The notes beneath the pieces were generated by a model. That model was not told the origin of the DNA, ran no database searches, and saw nothing but the letters and a program-made list of their open reading frames with translations. Positions 16,599 to 25,969 of a DNA stretch of 53,026 bases are shown here, in pieces (positions within the stretch are counted from its first letter, which is position 1; every line of letters starts with the position of its first letter). This DNA is from Actinacidiphila cocklensis (GTDB taxonomy: Bacteria; Actinomycetota; Actinomycetes; Streptomycetales; Streptomycetaceae), in contig NZ_CAJSLV010000076.1 in assembly GCF_907177275.1 (NCBI RefSeq), positions 1-53,026 on the forward strand, written 5' to 3'. Both the position numbers and the translations under genes were made by a program.

Positions 16599-19460
16599 GT
16601 GAACCGAAAGCCCCACACTTTCGGCAGACGCCGAATGATCCGACCATCAGCCGTGGCTACGACCGCACTGCTCGCGGCCGGGCTGCTCGTACCCGCCGTC
16701 GCGCCGACCGCGAATGCGGCGACCGCGACCACCGCGTGGCAGAACGGCAGCTTCCACGTCGACACCCCCAATGTCGTCCGCCGTTCCGACATCGTGCTCG
16801 GCGCACCCAACAACCAGGCGGCGCAGTCGCTGCCGCTCGGCAACGGCTCGCTCGGCGTCGCGGCCTGGGCCGCCGGCGGCTTCACCGCGCAGCTCAACCG
16901 GGCCGACACCCTGCCGGGCCGCAAGTCCCCGGGACAGGTGCAGATCCCCGGCCTGTCCAAGCTCACCGGCGCCGCCGACTTCCACGGCACCCTCGACCTG
17001 TACACCGGGGTGCTCACCGAGACCGGCGGCGGTATGACGCTCAAGGCGTGGGTGTCGGCCACCAAGGACGAGCTGATCGTCGACGTGACCGGCGCCGACC
17101 CCGACACGGCCCAGTCCGCGACGGTCAGCCTGTGGTCGGGCCGCAACCCGCAGGCAGCCGTGTCGGGTTCGATCGGCACCCTGGCCGAGACCTGGGTGGA
17201 CAACCAGGAGGCCGGCGCGTCCGGCCGCACCTTCGGCTCGCTGGCAGCGCTGTCCGCGGGCGGCCGCAACGTGTCGGCCCAGGTGGTCAACAGCACCCAG
17301 GTGAAGGTCGACTTCAGCCCGAACACCGACGGTTCCTACCGGGTGATCGCCGGCGCACCCACCTGGACGGGCGGCAACGCCGGCAGCACCGCGTCGGGCC
17401 TGCTCGGCTCCGACGCGACCGCCGCGGAGTCCTCGCTGCTGGGCACCCAGCAGTCCTGGTGGGCCAACTTCTGGGCGAACAGCGGCATCCTGGAGGCCAA
17501 CTCGGCCGACGGGCAGGCCCAGTACATGGAGACGCTGCGCACCATCTACCTGTTCATGGAGGCCGCCTCCATGCGCGGCACCATCCCGGGCAGCCAGGCG
17601 GGCGTCGCCGACATGTTCAACTTCGGCCAGGACCACCAGAACTGGACGCCGTCCGCGACCTGGCTGTGGAATCTGCGCACCCAGATATCGGCCAACATGT
17701 CGTCGGGCAACTTCGCGCTGAACATCCCGATCTTCAGCCTCTACCAGAACAACCTGGCCGCCATCGAGGCCTGGACCAAGCAGCAGATGGGCGGCCTGCC
17801 CGGCGCCTGCGTGCCCGAGGTCATGCGCTTCAACGGCAACGGCGGCGACCCCAACCCCGGGGCCAACGGGGCCTGCAGCCAGCCCGGCAGCCCCAACTGG
17901 AACGCGCTGGACATCACCTCGGGCGCCGAGATCAGCCTCTACGTGTGGCAGCAGTACCAGGACACCGGTGACCTGAACTTCCTGCGCACGTACTACCCGC
18001 TGATGAAGGACTCCGCGATCTTCCTGCTGGCCTACCAGAAGGTCGGCTCGGACGGGAAGCTGCACGCGGTCGCCAACGCGCACGAGACGCAGTGGGCGGT
18101 GCAGGACCCGACCACCGACCTGGCGGCGGACGCGGCTCTCTTCCCCGTGGTGGTCAAGGCAGCCCAGTTGCTGAACACGGGCGACACCACGCTGATCAAC
18201 CAACTGACCACCGCACAGGGCCAGATACCGCCGTGGGCGCGTACGGACTACGGCCGCACCCAGGTGCTGCCGCCATCCTCGGACGCGCAGAACAACAACA
18301 TGATCGCGGACTCCTACCAGCCGACCGCGCAGATCAGGAACAGCGAGAACATCGGCCTCGAACCGGTATGGCCGTACAACCTGATCACCGACGACCCGGG
18401 CGCGCTGCACGACCTCGGCGTGCGCACGTACAACCACCGTCCGGTGACCGGCGGCAACGACTGGAGCATGGACGCGATCGACGCGGCCAGGCTCGGGCTC
18501 GCCAGTGAGGTCGCGGCCAAGCTGGTGTCCATCACCCAGGGACACCAGGTCTACATCAACGGCCTGGCCGACCTCGGCAACAGCGTCGGCACCGAGGGCT
18601 ACATCGAGCAGATGTCGGGCGTGGCCACGGCACTGAACGAGGCGCTGGTGCAGGACTACGACGGGCTGCTGCGGATCGCACCGGCCTGGCCGTCCGGCTG
18701 GGACGCCGCCGGCACCGTGTCGGTGCAGGGCAACACCAAGGTCGATGTGCAGGTGCAGGGCGGCACCCCGGTCACGGTCGCCATCCAGGCCGGGTCGTCG
18801 CAGACCATGCGCGTGCGCAACCCCTGGCCGGGCCAGGCCGTCCAGGTCGTCAACGGCTCGTCCGGCGCGGTCGTGGTGGCGTCCACCACCGCGGGCACGA
18901 TCAACGTGCCCGTCTCCTCCGGGCAGTCCTACCTGGTGGAGCGGACGTCCGCACCGACCTCCTCGCTGCCCTACGCCCAGGTCGGCGGATCCCCCGCGAC
19001 CGCGGCCCGGCACCTGGGCAACGTCCAGGTCGGGCTTGACGGCGGCGGCACCAACCCCGGCAACGGCACGGTGATCTCGCTGCGGGCGCACGCCAACGGC
19101 GACTACGTCACCGCGGACAACGCGGGCGCGGCGCCGCTGATCGCCAACCGCACCGCGATCGGGCCGTGGGAGCAGTTCGACGAGATCGACCAGGGCGGCG
19201 GCTACATCGCGCTGCGCGCCCACGCCAACAACAAGTACGTCACCGCCGACAACGCCGGCGCCGCACCCCTGCTGGCCAAGGTCGACGCGGTCGGCACCTG
19301 GGAGCAGTTCCAGCTGATCCACAACGGTGACGGCAGCGTCAGCCTCAAGGCGCGGGTCAACAACAACTACGTGACCGCGGAGAACGGCGGCAGCTCGGCG
19401 CTGATCGCCAACCGCACCGCGATCGGCCCCTGGGAGGAGTTCGACCTGATCACCGGCTGA
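16599..19460 (+). CDS. Secreted GH95-like glycoside hydrolase with C-terminal fascin-like repeats
   Basis: 953 aa from GTG 16599, eight bases after CAGGAGG. A signal peptide is evident (RRR, then ALLAAGLLVPAVAPTANA). Residues ~50-780 resemble GH95-type enzymes: LPLGNGSLGVAAWAAGG at ~80, (alpha/alpha)6-barrel segments with WLWNLRTQISANMSSGNFAL, and VQDYDGLLRIAPAWPSGWD near the end of the barrel. GH95 enzymes are alpha-L-fucosidases or related alpha-L-galactosidases. The last ~130 residues hold three copies of a fascin-like repeat (SLRAHANGDYVTADNAGAAP, ALRAHANNKYVTADNAG, SLKARVNNNYVTAENGG), likely carbohydrate-binding. It probably attacks plant or fungal polysaccharides outside the cell. Substrate is uncertain. 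Confidence 0.85.
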   Translation: MNRKPHTFGRRRMIRPSAVATTALLAAGLLVPAVAPTANAATATTAWQNGSFHVDTPNVVRRSDIVLGAPNNQAAQSLPLGNGSLGVAAWAAGGFTAQLNRADTLPGRKSPGQVQIPGLSKLTGAADFHGTLDLYTGVLTETGGGMTLKAWVSATKDELIVDVTGADPDTAQSATVSLWSGRNPQAAVSGSIGTLAETWVDNQEAGASGRTFGSLAALSAGGRNVSAQVVNSTQVKVDFSPNTDGSYRVIAGAPTWTGGNAGSTASGLLGSDATAAESSLLGTQQSWWANFWANSGILEANSADGQAQYMETLRTIYLFMEAASMRGTIPGSQAGVADMFNFGQDHQNWTPSATWLWNLRTQISANMSSGNFALNIPIFSLYQNNLAAIEAWTKQQMGGLPGACVPEVMRFNGNGGDPNPGANGACSQPGSPNWNALDITSGAEISLYVWQQYQDTGDLNFLRTYYPLMKDSAIFLLAYQKVGSDGKLHAVANAHETQWAVQDPTTDLAADAALFPVVVKAAQLLNTGDTTLINQLTTAQGQIPPWARTDYGRTQVLPPSSDAQNNNMIADSYQPTAQIRNSENIGLEPVWPYNLITDDPGALHDLGVRTYNHRPVTGGNDWSMDAIDAARLGLASEVAAKLVSITQGHQVYINGLADLGNSVGTEGYIEQMSGVATALNEALVQDYDGLLRIAPAWPSGWDAAGTVSVQGNTKVDVQVQGGTPVTVAIQAGSSQTMRVRNPWPGQAVQVVNGSSGAVVVASTTAGTINVPVSSGQSYLVERTSAPTSSLPYAQVGGSPATAARHLGNVQVGLDGGGTNPGNGTVISLRAHANGDYVTADNAGAAPLIANRTAIGPWEQFDEIDQGGGYIALRAHANNKYVTADNAGAAPLLAKVDAVGTWEQFQLIHNGDGSVSLKARVNNNYVTAENGGSSALIANRTAIGPWEEFDLITG

Positions 19461-19500
19461 TCACCGGCTGATCACCGGCTGACCGCAGCCCGCACGCAGT

Positions 19501-19536
19501 GTGCCGCGCCCGTGAACGACCCTACGGGCGCGGCAC
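19501..19536. terminator. Terminator hairpin at the end of poxB
   Basis: GTGCCGCGCCCGT and ACGGGCGCGGCAC form a 13-bp stem with a 10-nt loop. It serves both the GH95-like gene and poxB, and overlaps the poxB stop codon (19522-19524). An 11-bp triplication (TGATCACCGGC) at 19447-19479 covers the stop of the GH95-like gene. Confidence 0.85.
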
Positions 19537-21264
19537 ATTGCGCAGGTTGGCGCGGGCCATCTGCACCATCCGGCCGACACCGCCGTCCAGCACCACCTTG
19601 CCGACCGACAGCGCGAAGCCGCCGATCTGCTCACCGGTGATCTTCGGCGGGAGGGACAGCGCATGCGGGTCGGTGACCACGTCGACCAGCGCGGGACCCT
19701 TGTGCCGGAAGGCGTCCCTGAGCGCCGAGCGCAGCTCCTTGGGCTTCTCCACCCGCACCCCGTACGCCCCCGCCGCGCGGGCCACCGCCGCGAAGTCCGG
19801 GTTGTGGTTGGTGGTTCCGTACGCCGGCAGGCCCTCGACCATCATCTCCAACTCGACCATGCCGAGTGAGGAGTTGTTGAACAGCACCACCTTCACCGGC
19901 AGGTCGTACTGCACCAGGGTGAGGAAGTCGCCCATCAGCATGCTGAATCCGCCGTCGCCCGACATCGACACCACCTGCCGCCGCCGGTCCAGGAACTGCG
20001 CGCCGATCGCCTGCGGCAGCGCGTTGGCCATCGAGCCGTGGGTGAACGAGCCGATCACCCGGCGGCGGCCGTTGGGCGTCAGATAGCGGGCCGCCCACAC
20101 GTTGCACATCCCGGTGTCGACGGTGAAGACCGCGTCGTCCGCGGCCTCCTCGTCCAGCACCGAGGCCACGTACTCCGGGTGGATCGGCACGTGCTTGTCG
20201 ACCTTGCGGGTGTAGGCCTTGACGACGCCCTCCAGCGCGTCGCTGTGCTTCTTCAGCATCCGGTCCAGGAAGCGCCGGTCGGACTTCTCCCGCACCTTCG
20301 GGGTCAGGCAGCGCAGCGTCTCCGCCACGTCGCCCCACACCGCCAGGTCCAACGTCGACCGCCGGCCGAGGTGTTCGGGGCGGACGTCGACCTGCACGAT
20401 GGTCACGTCGTCCGGCAGGAAGGCGTTGTAGGGGAAGTCGGTGCCCAGCAGGAGCAGCAGGTCGCACTCGTGCATCGCCTCGTACGCCGCCCCGTAGCCC
20501 AGCAGTCCGCTCATGCCCACGTCGTAGGGGTTGTCGAACTGGATCCACTCCTTGCCGCGCAGCGCGTGCCCCACCGGCGACTTGACCCGCTCGGCGAAGG
20601 CCATCACCTCGTCGTGGGCGCCCGCGGTGCCGCTGCCGCAGAAGAGGGTGACGCGGCGGGCGCCGTCCACCAGCCGGGCCAGGGCGTCGATCTCCGCGTC
20701 GCCCGGCCTGACCGACGGCCTGCGGGTCACCAGCGCGTGCTCGATGCTGCGCTGCGGCGCCGGGTGCGCGGCGATGTCGCCCGGCAGGGTGATCACCGAG
20801 ACCCCGCCGCGGCCCACCGCGTGCTGGATCGCGGTCTGCAGCACCCGCGGCATCTGCTGGGCGCTGGAGATCAGCTCGCTGTAGTGGCTGCACTCCGTGA
20901 ACAGCCGGTCGGGGTGCGTCTCCTGGAAGTAGCTGGTGCCGATCTCGCTGCTGGGGATGTGCGAGGCGAGCGCGAGCACCGGGGCCATCGAGCGGTGGGC
21001 GTCGAACAGGCCGTTGATCAGATGCAGGTTGCCCGGGCCGCAGGAGCCGGCGCAGGCGGCGAGCCGCCCGGTCAGCTGGGCCTCGGCGCCCGCCGCGAAG
21101 GCCGCCGTCTCCTCGTGCCTGACGTGCACCCATTCGAGCGAGCGGTTGCGGCGGACGGCGTCCACCACCGGGTTCAGGCTGTCGCCCACCACCCCGTAGA
21201 GCCGCTGCACGCCCGCGCGCACCAGGATGTCGATGAACTGCTCGGCCACGGTCTGCTTCGCCAT
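19522..21264 (-). CDS. poxB: Pyruvate dehydrogenase (quinone) / pyruvate oxidase
   Basis: 580 aa, the family length. It is a thiamine-diphosphate enzyme: N-terminal pyrimidine-binding domain with the catalytic Glu in VHVRHEETAAFAAGAEAQLTG (~residue 48), a central FAD-binding domain, and the C-terminal diphosphate-binding motif SGDGGFSMLMGDFLTL ending in VVLFNN (~residue 435). It oxidatively decarboxylates pyruvate to acetate and CO2, passing electrons to membrane quinone. It has its own upstream hairpin insulating it from the PP2C-like gene. Confidence 0.92.
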   Translation of the reverse strand: MAKQTVAEQFIDILVRAGVQRLYGVVGDSLNPVVDAVRRNRSLEWVHVRHEETAAFAAGAEAQLTGRLAACAGSCGPGNLHLINGLFDAHRSMAPVLALASHIPSSEIGTSYFQETHPDRLFTECSHYSELISSAQQMPRVLQTAIQHAVGRGGVSVITLPGDIAAHPAPQRSIEHALVTRRPSVRPGDAEIDALARLVDGARRVTLFCGSGTAGAHDEVMAFAERVKSPVGHALRGKEWIQFDNPYDVGMSGLLGYGAAYEAMHECDLLLLLGTDFPYNAFLPDDVTIVQVDVRPEHLGRRSTLDLAVWGDVAETLRCLTPKVREKSDRRFLDRMLKKHSDALEGVVKAYTRKVDKHVPIHPEYVASVLDEEAADDAVFTVDTGMCNVWAARYLTPNGRRRVIGSFTHGSMANALPQAIGAQFLDRRRQVVSMSGDGGFSMLMGDFLTLVQYDLPVKVVLFNNSSLGMVELEMMVEGLPAYGTTNHNPDFAAVARAAGAYGVRVEKPKELRSALRDAFRHKGPALVDVVTDPHALSLPPKITGEQIGGFALSVGKVVLDGGVGRMVQMARANLRNVPRP

Positions 21265-21274
21265 GTACCCATCT

Positions 21275-21318
21275 CGCCACGGCCCCCGCGCGGGCGCATC
21301 CGCGCGGGGGCCGTGGCG
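21275..21318 (-). terminator. Strong terminator between the PP2C-like gene and poxB
   Basis: An 18-bp perfect stem (CGCCACGGCCCCCGCGCG / CGCGCGGGGGCCGTGGCG) with an 8-nt loop lies 10 bp beyond the PP2C-like stop and 10 bp before the poxB start, so it separates the two same-strand genes. Confidence 0.85.
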
Positions 21319-21328
21319 GCCGGGCCTG

Positions 21329-23818
21329 TCAGGCGTCCCAGACGGTCACCGCCGTGCGGTCGTCGGCGTACCCCTTCACCCGGGTCTGCGTGTCGGCGAG
21401 ATACGCCGCCAGGCCCGGCGCCCGGCCGCCGCCCCAGCGCTCGGCCAGATGGGCGCCCAGCGCGGGCTCCCCGCGCAGCGGCTCGGCCAGCCCCGCGCTG
21501 CACATCACCAGGGCGTCACCCGGCTGGGCGACGGTCGCGCGGAAGCGGAACGGGGCGGCGGTCTCGTCAGGTGCCAGGTCGAGGTCCTGCCAGGACCCGG
21601 ACCTGATGCGGAACAGGCCGCCGTCGCCGACGCCGAAGAACAGCCGGACCGGGCACGCCGGGTCCGCGGGCAGCAGCAGGCAGCGCAGCGACGCCGTGTA
21701 CGTGCCCTCGTCCAGGCCGAGGTCCTCGCCGCGGGCACGCAGCCGCCCGTAGCAGCGGTCGGTCAGCCGGTGCAGCCCCGACTTCAGCGAGCCGCGCCGG
21801 GCCGCCCGCATGTCCTGGGCGAGCCGCTCCCTGCTGCGGCCGACCGCCCCGGCGATCCACCGCACCGCGTCCTGCGCCGCCCGGTGCGCGTCGTCCGCGG
21901 CCCGTGCCCCGCTGGCCATCGCGACCAGCAGCAGCGCGTCGTCGCCGGTGCCGAAGCGGGCGGTGAGCAGCGCGTCCCTGCGCGGCTGGCCGCGGTAGCG
22001 CGCGGAGTCGCCGCGCACGCTGACCGTACGGAGGGTGAGGACGCCGTACTGCGCCCCGTCGAGCACGGTGTCGGCGACCAGCCCGTCGAGCCGGTCGGGG
22101 TCGGCCTCTGGCCACGCGGTCGGCTCCGCCGCGTACGTCGGCGGCCCGCCGCCCACGACCTCCGCCTCGGGCTCCTCCTCCCCCGCCGCGGCCACCCACC
22201 CCGGCGGCAACTCCGGCGCCCACCGCACCCCGCCTTCCCCGAACGCGGTCTCCCCCCACCCTTCGCCGCGCCCGGGCGCGGCGACGGCGCCCACGTGGCC
22301 CGCGAGGCCGGCACTCCGCGGGTCCGGGGGCGCCGCTTCGGCCTCCCGGCCGGGGATGGGCGGGTCCCCTGCCGCGGACGGCGGCGCGGGCGTGGCGGTC
22401 GGGCCGTCGGCGGCGGGCGGCAGGCCGGGAGTGGGCGAGCGGTCCGGCGCGGCGGGCGAGCCGTATGCCCCGGGCCGCGGAACCGGCAGGCGGTCCGGCG
22501 CATCGGAGGGCGACGAGGCGGGAGCCCCGGGCTCCGGAACAGGCGGGGCGCCGAAACCGCCCGCCGGCGGGGCGGTCGGGCCGTCCGCCACCGGTCGCGC
22601 GGGCGGCGCGGTGCTCGGGTTGGACGAGCCGTACGAGCCGTACGAGCCGGGCTGCGGGCCGAGCAAGCCGTCCGGGCCGCTCACGGGCGACGAGGCGGGA
22701 TCCGCCAGGGCGTCGGCGGGCGGGTCGGACGGGTCGTCCGGGGCAGGCCGGGCGTCGGCGCCGTCCGGCGCCGGGCTGGGGGACAGGGGTGGGGGCGATG
22801 CCCACGGTTCGGCGGGGCGCAGGGTCACGCCGACGTCCTCGGAAACGGCGCGTACGTCGCGCCGGTCGGTGAACCTCGGGACGGGCCACCCCGGCGGGCG
22901 CTGTTCTGCGCTCGGCGGCGCGACCGGCGCCCAGGGTTCCGCGGGCGGGGGCGGTGCGTCGCCCCAGGGGCTCGGCGGCGCCGGTACGTCGTCACGCTCG
23001 TCGGCCGGCTCGGCCCGGCCCTCGGGGAAGGTGGGCTGCGCGGACCATGCGTCCCAGGGGCGTACCGGCTCCTCGTCCGGGGCGTCGTCCTCCGCGGGGG
23101 CCGGGAACATCGGCCGCGCCGACCACGCGTCCCACGGCAGCGACTCCGACCGGCCCGGGCTCCCGTCCGCGTCCCGGCTGCCCCGGTCGCCGGCCGTATC
23201 CGTCTCCGACGCCGCCGGCGGTGTCCGGCCGGCCTCCGGATCCCGCCCGGGTGACCGGTCGTCGTCCCGCGAGACCCGGACCTCGGCCTCGGCCTCCGGC
23301 GGAATCCCGTCCCCGTACGGCCCGGGCGGCGCGGCTTCCTCCCACGGGACCCCGACCCCGACCTCGGCCTCGGCCTCCGGCACGGGCGGCAGGTCCGCGT
23401 CCCGCGGAATCCCGGGGGACCGAGCCGGTTCCGGCGGGGCCAGGTCGGTCTGCGGGGCGTCAGGCCCGGCCGCCTCCGCGGGCGCCGGCTCGGCATCCGG
23501 CGCGTCAGTGCCCGTCACCCACCCGGGTGAGGGTTCCGGCGCGGGGGCGGGGGCGTCGCCCGTGCGCGGGGGCGGCGGGGTCCGGGTCGGGCGGGGCCAG
23601 GAGGGGGGCGGGACCGGGGCGGTCGGGCGGCGGAGCCGCAGCGTGTCCGCGGCGGACGGCGCCGGAGGCGGCGGGGTCATGGCCGTCAGCGCCGAGTCGA
23701 AGTGCGCGTCGACCGAATCCGACCCGGCGGCCCGCGGACCCGCGGCGGCCTCGTCGTCGTACAACTGCCGCCACCAGTCGTCCTCTTGACCCTGGCGCGA
23801 CTCCCCCTGCTGGCTCAT
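21329..23818 (-). CDS. PP2C-like (pseudo)phosphatase with long disordered N-terminus
   Basis: 829 aa from ATG 23818 (an upstream GTG at 23833 is possible). Residues ~30-560 are a Pro/Ala/Asp/Glu-rich disordered region. The last ~260 residues form a PP2C-like domain: SVRGDSARYRGQPRRDALL, GVGDGGLFRI, PGDALVMCSAGLAEPL and the terminal DDRTAVTVW. The Asp-Gly pair of the usual VADGMG motif is replaced (LLLVAMASGARAAD) and the usual TDGL is SAGL. Two metal-ligand aspartates are therefore absent, suggesting altered or no phosphatase activity. Confidence 0.8.
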   Translation of the reverse strand: MSQQGESRQGQEDDWWRQLYDDEAAAGPRAAGSDSVDAHFDSALTAMTPPPPAPSAADTLRLRRPTAPVPPPSWPRPTRTPPPPRTGDAPAPAPEPSPGWVTGTDAPDAEPAPAEAAGPDAPQTDLAPPEPARSPGIPRDADLPPVPEAEAEVGVGVPWEEAAPPGPYGDGIPPEAEAEVRVSRDDDRSPGRDPEAGRTPPAASETDTAGDRGSRDADGSPGRSESLPWDAWSARPMFPAPAEDDAPDEEPVRPWDAWSAQPTFPEGRAEPADERDDVPAPPSPWGDAPPPPAEPWAPVAPPSAEQRPPGWPVPRFTDRRDVRAVSEDVGVTLRPAEPWASPPPLSPSPAPDGADARPAPDDPSDPPADALADPASSPVSGPDGLLGPQPGSYGSYGSSNPSTAPPARPVADGPTAPPAGGFGAPPVPEPGAPASSPSDAPDRLPVPRPGAYGSPAAPDRSPTPGLPPAADGPTATPAPPSAAGDPPIPGREAEAAPPDPRSAGLAGHVGAVAAPGRGEGWGETAFGEGGVRWAPELPPGWVAAAGEEEPEAEVVGGGPPTYAAEPTAWPEADPDRLDGLVADTVLDGAQYGVLTLRTVSVRGDSARYRGQPRRDALLTARFGTGDDALLLVAMASGARAADDAHRAAQDAVRWIAGAVGRSRERLAQDMRAARRGSLKSGLHRLTDRCYGRLRARGEDLGLDEGTYTASLRCLLLPADPACPVRLFFGVGDGGLFRIRSGSWQDLDLAPDETAAPFRFRATVAQPGDALVMCSAGLAEPLRGEPALGAHLAERWGGGRAPGLAAYLADTQTRVKGYADDRTAVTVWDA

Positions 23819-23951
23819 GCCCTTATTGTCCACCGCCCGGGCCGCCGGGAAACGTGGAAACGCCGCGCCGCCCCCCGCACGGCACCCGTCACACCGGCAA
23901 CATCACCCCCCGAGCGGGCGGAGGCCGCGGGAATCCGGCAGGGTGGGACCC

Positions 23952-24437
23952 ATGGGGACCGCACAGGCGTGCCTGATCGGCGCGGTGATGCTGCTCGGCC
24001 TCGTCGGCGTGGCGGTTCCCGGCGTACCGGGGACGCTGCTGTGCTGGGCCGCCGTGCTGTGGTGGGCGACGTCCGAGCACACCAGCCTGACCTGGGGCGT
24101 GCTGGCCGGCGCGACCGGCCTGCTCGCGGTCGCGCAGGTGGTGGTCTGGCGGCTGCCCACCCGCCGCATCCGCGACTCGGGCGTCACCTGGCGCACGATG
24201 GTCGACGCGACCGCCGTCGCCATCGTCGGCTTCGTCCTCATCCCGGTGCTGGGCGCCGTCCTCGGCTTCGTCGGCAGCATCTACGTCACCGAACGCGTCC
24301 GCCTCGGCGGCGGCCACCGTACCGCCTGGACGGCGACCAGGCGGGCGATGCGCACGGTCGGCTGCTCGGTCCTGGTCGAACTCCTCGCGTGCCTCCTGGT
24401 GGCCGGCACCTGGCTGATCGCGACGGTCGCGGCCTGA
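23952..24437 (+). CDS. DUF456 membrane protein
   Basis: 161 aa from ATG 23952. It is almost wholly hydrophobic with glycine-rich membrane segments at ~5-40 (GLVGVAVPGVPGTLLCWAAVL, a DUF456 signature), ~45-65, ~80-112 (containing FVLIPVLGAVLGFVGSI) and ~135-160. A cytoplasmic loop RLPTRRIRDSGVTWRT sits between. DUF456 proteins are small inner-membrane proteins of unknown function. It diverges from the PP2C-like gene. Confidence 0.85.
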   Translation: MGTAQACLIGAVMLLGLVGVAVPGVPGTLLCWAAVLWWATSEHTSLTWGVLAGATGLLAVAQVVVWRLPTRRIRDSGVTWRTMVDATAVAIVGFVLIPVLGAVLGFVGSIYVTERVRLGGGHRTAWTATRRAMRTVGCSVLVELLACLLVAGTWLIATVAA

Positions 24438-24976
24438 GCCGCGGGCACCCGGAACGAACGCGCGGACCCAGGGCGGACTCAGGAGCGGACCCGCGACCCG
24501 ACCCGCCTGGCGCAGCCAGAACCGACCGGCGCGACCCGAACCGCGGGGCGCACGGCTTTCACCCCGCTGAAACTTCCGCGGCCCTCACTCCGTCGCCCCA
24601 GCTCCACGCGCCCCACCGTGGTCTAGACCGCTGCGATTCACCCCCACCCCCTTTACGCCGAGGGGAAGTTCATGCGTCACTCATGACGCGTTCACATCAA
24701 TCACCCCGCGCGCACCGCACCGCCCAGCACGATCGTGCACTGCACGGCACCGCACGGAACCGCCCAGCACCGCACAGCACGGCACCACCGCGCGACGCCG
24801 CACACCCCCACCCCGCACCACCCGCAGGACCTGCCCCTCAGCACCCCGCCACCCCGCCGAAGCGGTGGCGGTCGCCGACCGCTCGCAAGCTACGCGAGTA
24901 GACCCACCGGTCGGACAGCCCCGTGCAGCGCGCGCACCCCCACCCCGCACCACCCCAACGTGCCAGGAGGAATGCC
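24438..24976. other. 539-bp non-coding region upstream of the GH25 gene
   Basis: No gene is supported here. It holds the DasR-type site (24617-24632), an inverted repeat GCGTCA-CTCA-TGACGC (24674-24689), and a low-complexity CACCGCACCGCCCAGCAC-like stretch (about 24705-24800). The likely 5' leader of the GH25 mRNA is long. I looked for a c-di-AMP riboswitch, common before cell-wall hydrolases, and did not recognise one. Confidence 0.6.
24617..24632. promoter_or_regulatory. DasR-type operator (dre)
   Basis: CGTGGTCTAGACCGCT contains the palindrome GGTCTAGACC and fits the DasR consensus ACTGGTCTAGACCANT at nearly every position. DasR is the GntR-type N-acetylglucosamine regulator of Streptomyces. 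The site lies 345 bp before the start of a lysozyme, whose products include N-acetylglucosamine. Confidence 0.72.
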
Positions 24977-25864
24977 TTGTTCTCCCGAATCCTCAACACC
25001 TCGGCTGCGCAGCGGAAACTGATGGCGGCCGGAGTCCTCGGCGCGACCATGGCGCTCGCCGCGACGATGTCGGCGGGCACGGCCGGCGCCAGCGCCCTGC
25101 CGTCCGGCAACAACATCCCGCTCGGCGGCGGTTACATGGGCGTCGGCTACACCCAGGACAGCAAGGCCTTCGCGCCCGACACCCGGCAGCTCACCCTGGG
25201 CGCCCCCGGCGCGGTGACACCGAACGCGGCCAACCCGGTGGGCATCGACGTGTCGCACTACCAGGGCACGATCAACTGGACGTCGGTGAAGTCGGCCGGC
25301 ATCTCGTTCGCGTACATCAAGGCCACCGAGAGCACCACGTACAAGGACCCGACCTTCAACGCGAACTACCTCAACGCCTACAACGCCAAGGTGATCAGGG
25401 GCGCCTACCACTTCGCGCGGCCCGACCTGTCCACGGGTGCCGCACAGGCCACCTACTTCGCGAGCCACGGAGGCGCCTGGTCGGCGGACAACCTCACGCT
25501 GCCCGGCATGCTGGACCTCGAAGGCGGCTGCTACGGCAAGTCCGCCGCGTCGATGCAGTCGTGGGTCCTGGACTTCTACAACACCTACAAGGCCAACACG
25601 GGCCGTGACGTCGTCATCTACACGAGCGCGAGCTGGTGGAACTCGTGCACCGGCGGCTGGGGCGGCATGTCCGCCAGGAGCCCGCTGAACGTGGCGCACT
25701 GGACGTCCGCGGCCAGCCCCACCATCCCGAGCGGCTTCCCGTACTGGACGTTCTGGCAGTACACCGACTCCGGATCGGTGAGCGGCATCTCGGGCGCCGT
25801 CGACCGCGACCGCTTCAGCGGCGACAGCTCCCGCCTGCTGGCCCTGGCCAACAACACCCCCTGA
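24977..25864 (+). CDS. Secreted GH25 lysozyme (muramidase)
   Basis: 295 aa starting at TTG 24977, six bases after AGGAGG; the in-frame reading upstream has no start signal. A signal peptide ends near SAGTAGASA. The GH25 domain starts at GIDVSHYQGTINW (~residue 91) and contains YIKATES, the catalytic Asp-Glu in MLDLEGG (~residue 180) and the final FWQYTDSG/VDRDRF. It cleaves the muramic acid-GlcNAc bond of peptidoglycan outside the cell. The DasR-type site suggests control by N-acetylglucosamine. A strong terminator follows. Confidence 0.92.
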   Translation: MFSRILNTSAAQRKLMAAGVLGATMALAATMSAGTAGASALPSGNNIPLGGGYMGVGYTQDSKAFAPDTRQLTLGAPGAVTPNAANPVGIDVSHYQGTINWTSVKSAGISFAYIKATESTTYKDPTFNANYLNAYNAKVIRGAYHFARPDLSTGAAQATYFASHGGAWSADNLTLPGMLDLEGGCYGKSAASMQSWVLDFYNTYKANTGRDVVIYTSASWWNSCTGGWGGMSARSPLNVAHWTSAASPTIPSGFPYWTFWQYTDSGSVSGISGAVDRDRFSGDSSRLLALANNTP

Positions 25865-25894
25865 CCGGCGCAGCGGGCTGAGCCCGCCACCCGC

Positions 25895-25935
25895 TCGGAC
25901 CTGCGGCCTAGGACTCGCCTGGGCCGCAGGTCCGA
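25895..25935. terminator. Terminator after the GH25 gene
   Basis: TCGGACCTGCGGCC and GGCCGCAGGTCCGA form a 14-bp stem with a 13-nt loop. A shorter hairpin (GCGGGCT/AGCCCGC) lies just before it at 25873-25887. Confidence 0.85.
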
Positions 25936-25969
25936 TGCCTGCGTGCCGCGGGCGTGCCAGGGTTGGTAC

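Noticed and set aside
19447..19479. TGATCACCGGC triplication at the end of the GH95-like gene as a regulatory element
   Set aside because: Short 11-bp triplication overlapping the stop codon; most simply explained by replication slippage.
24438..24976. c-di-AMP (ydaO) riboswitch before the GH25 lysozyme
   Set aside because: The conserved ydaO core sequences were not recognisable in the leader.
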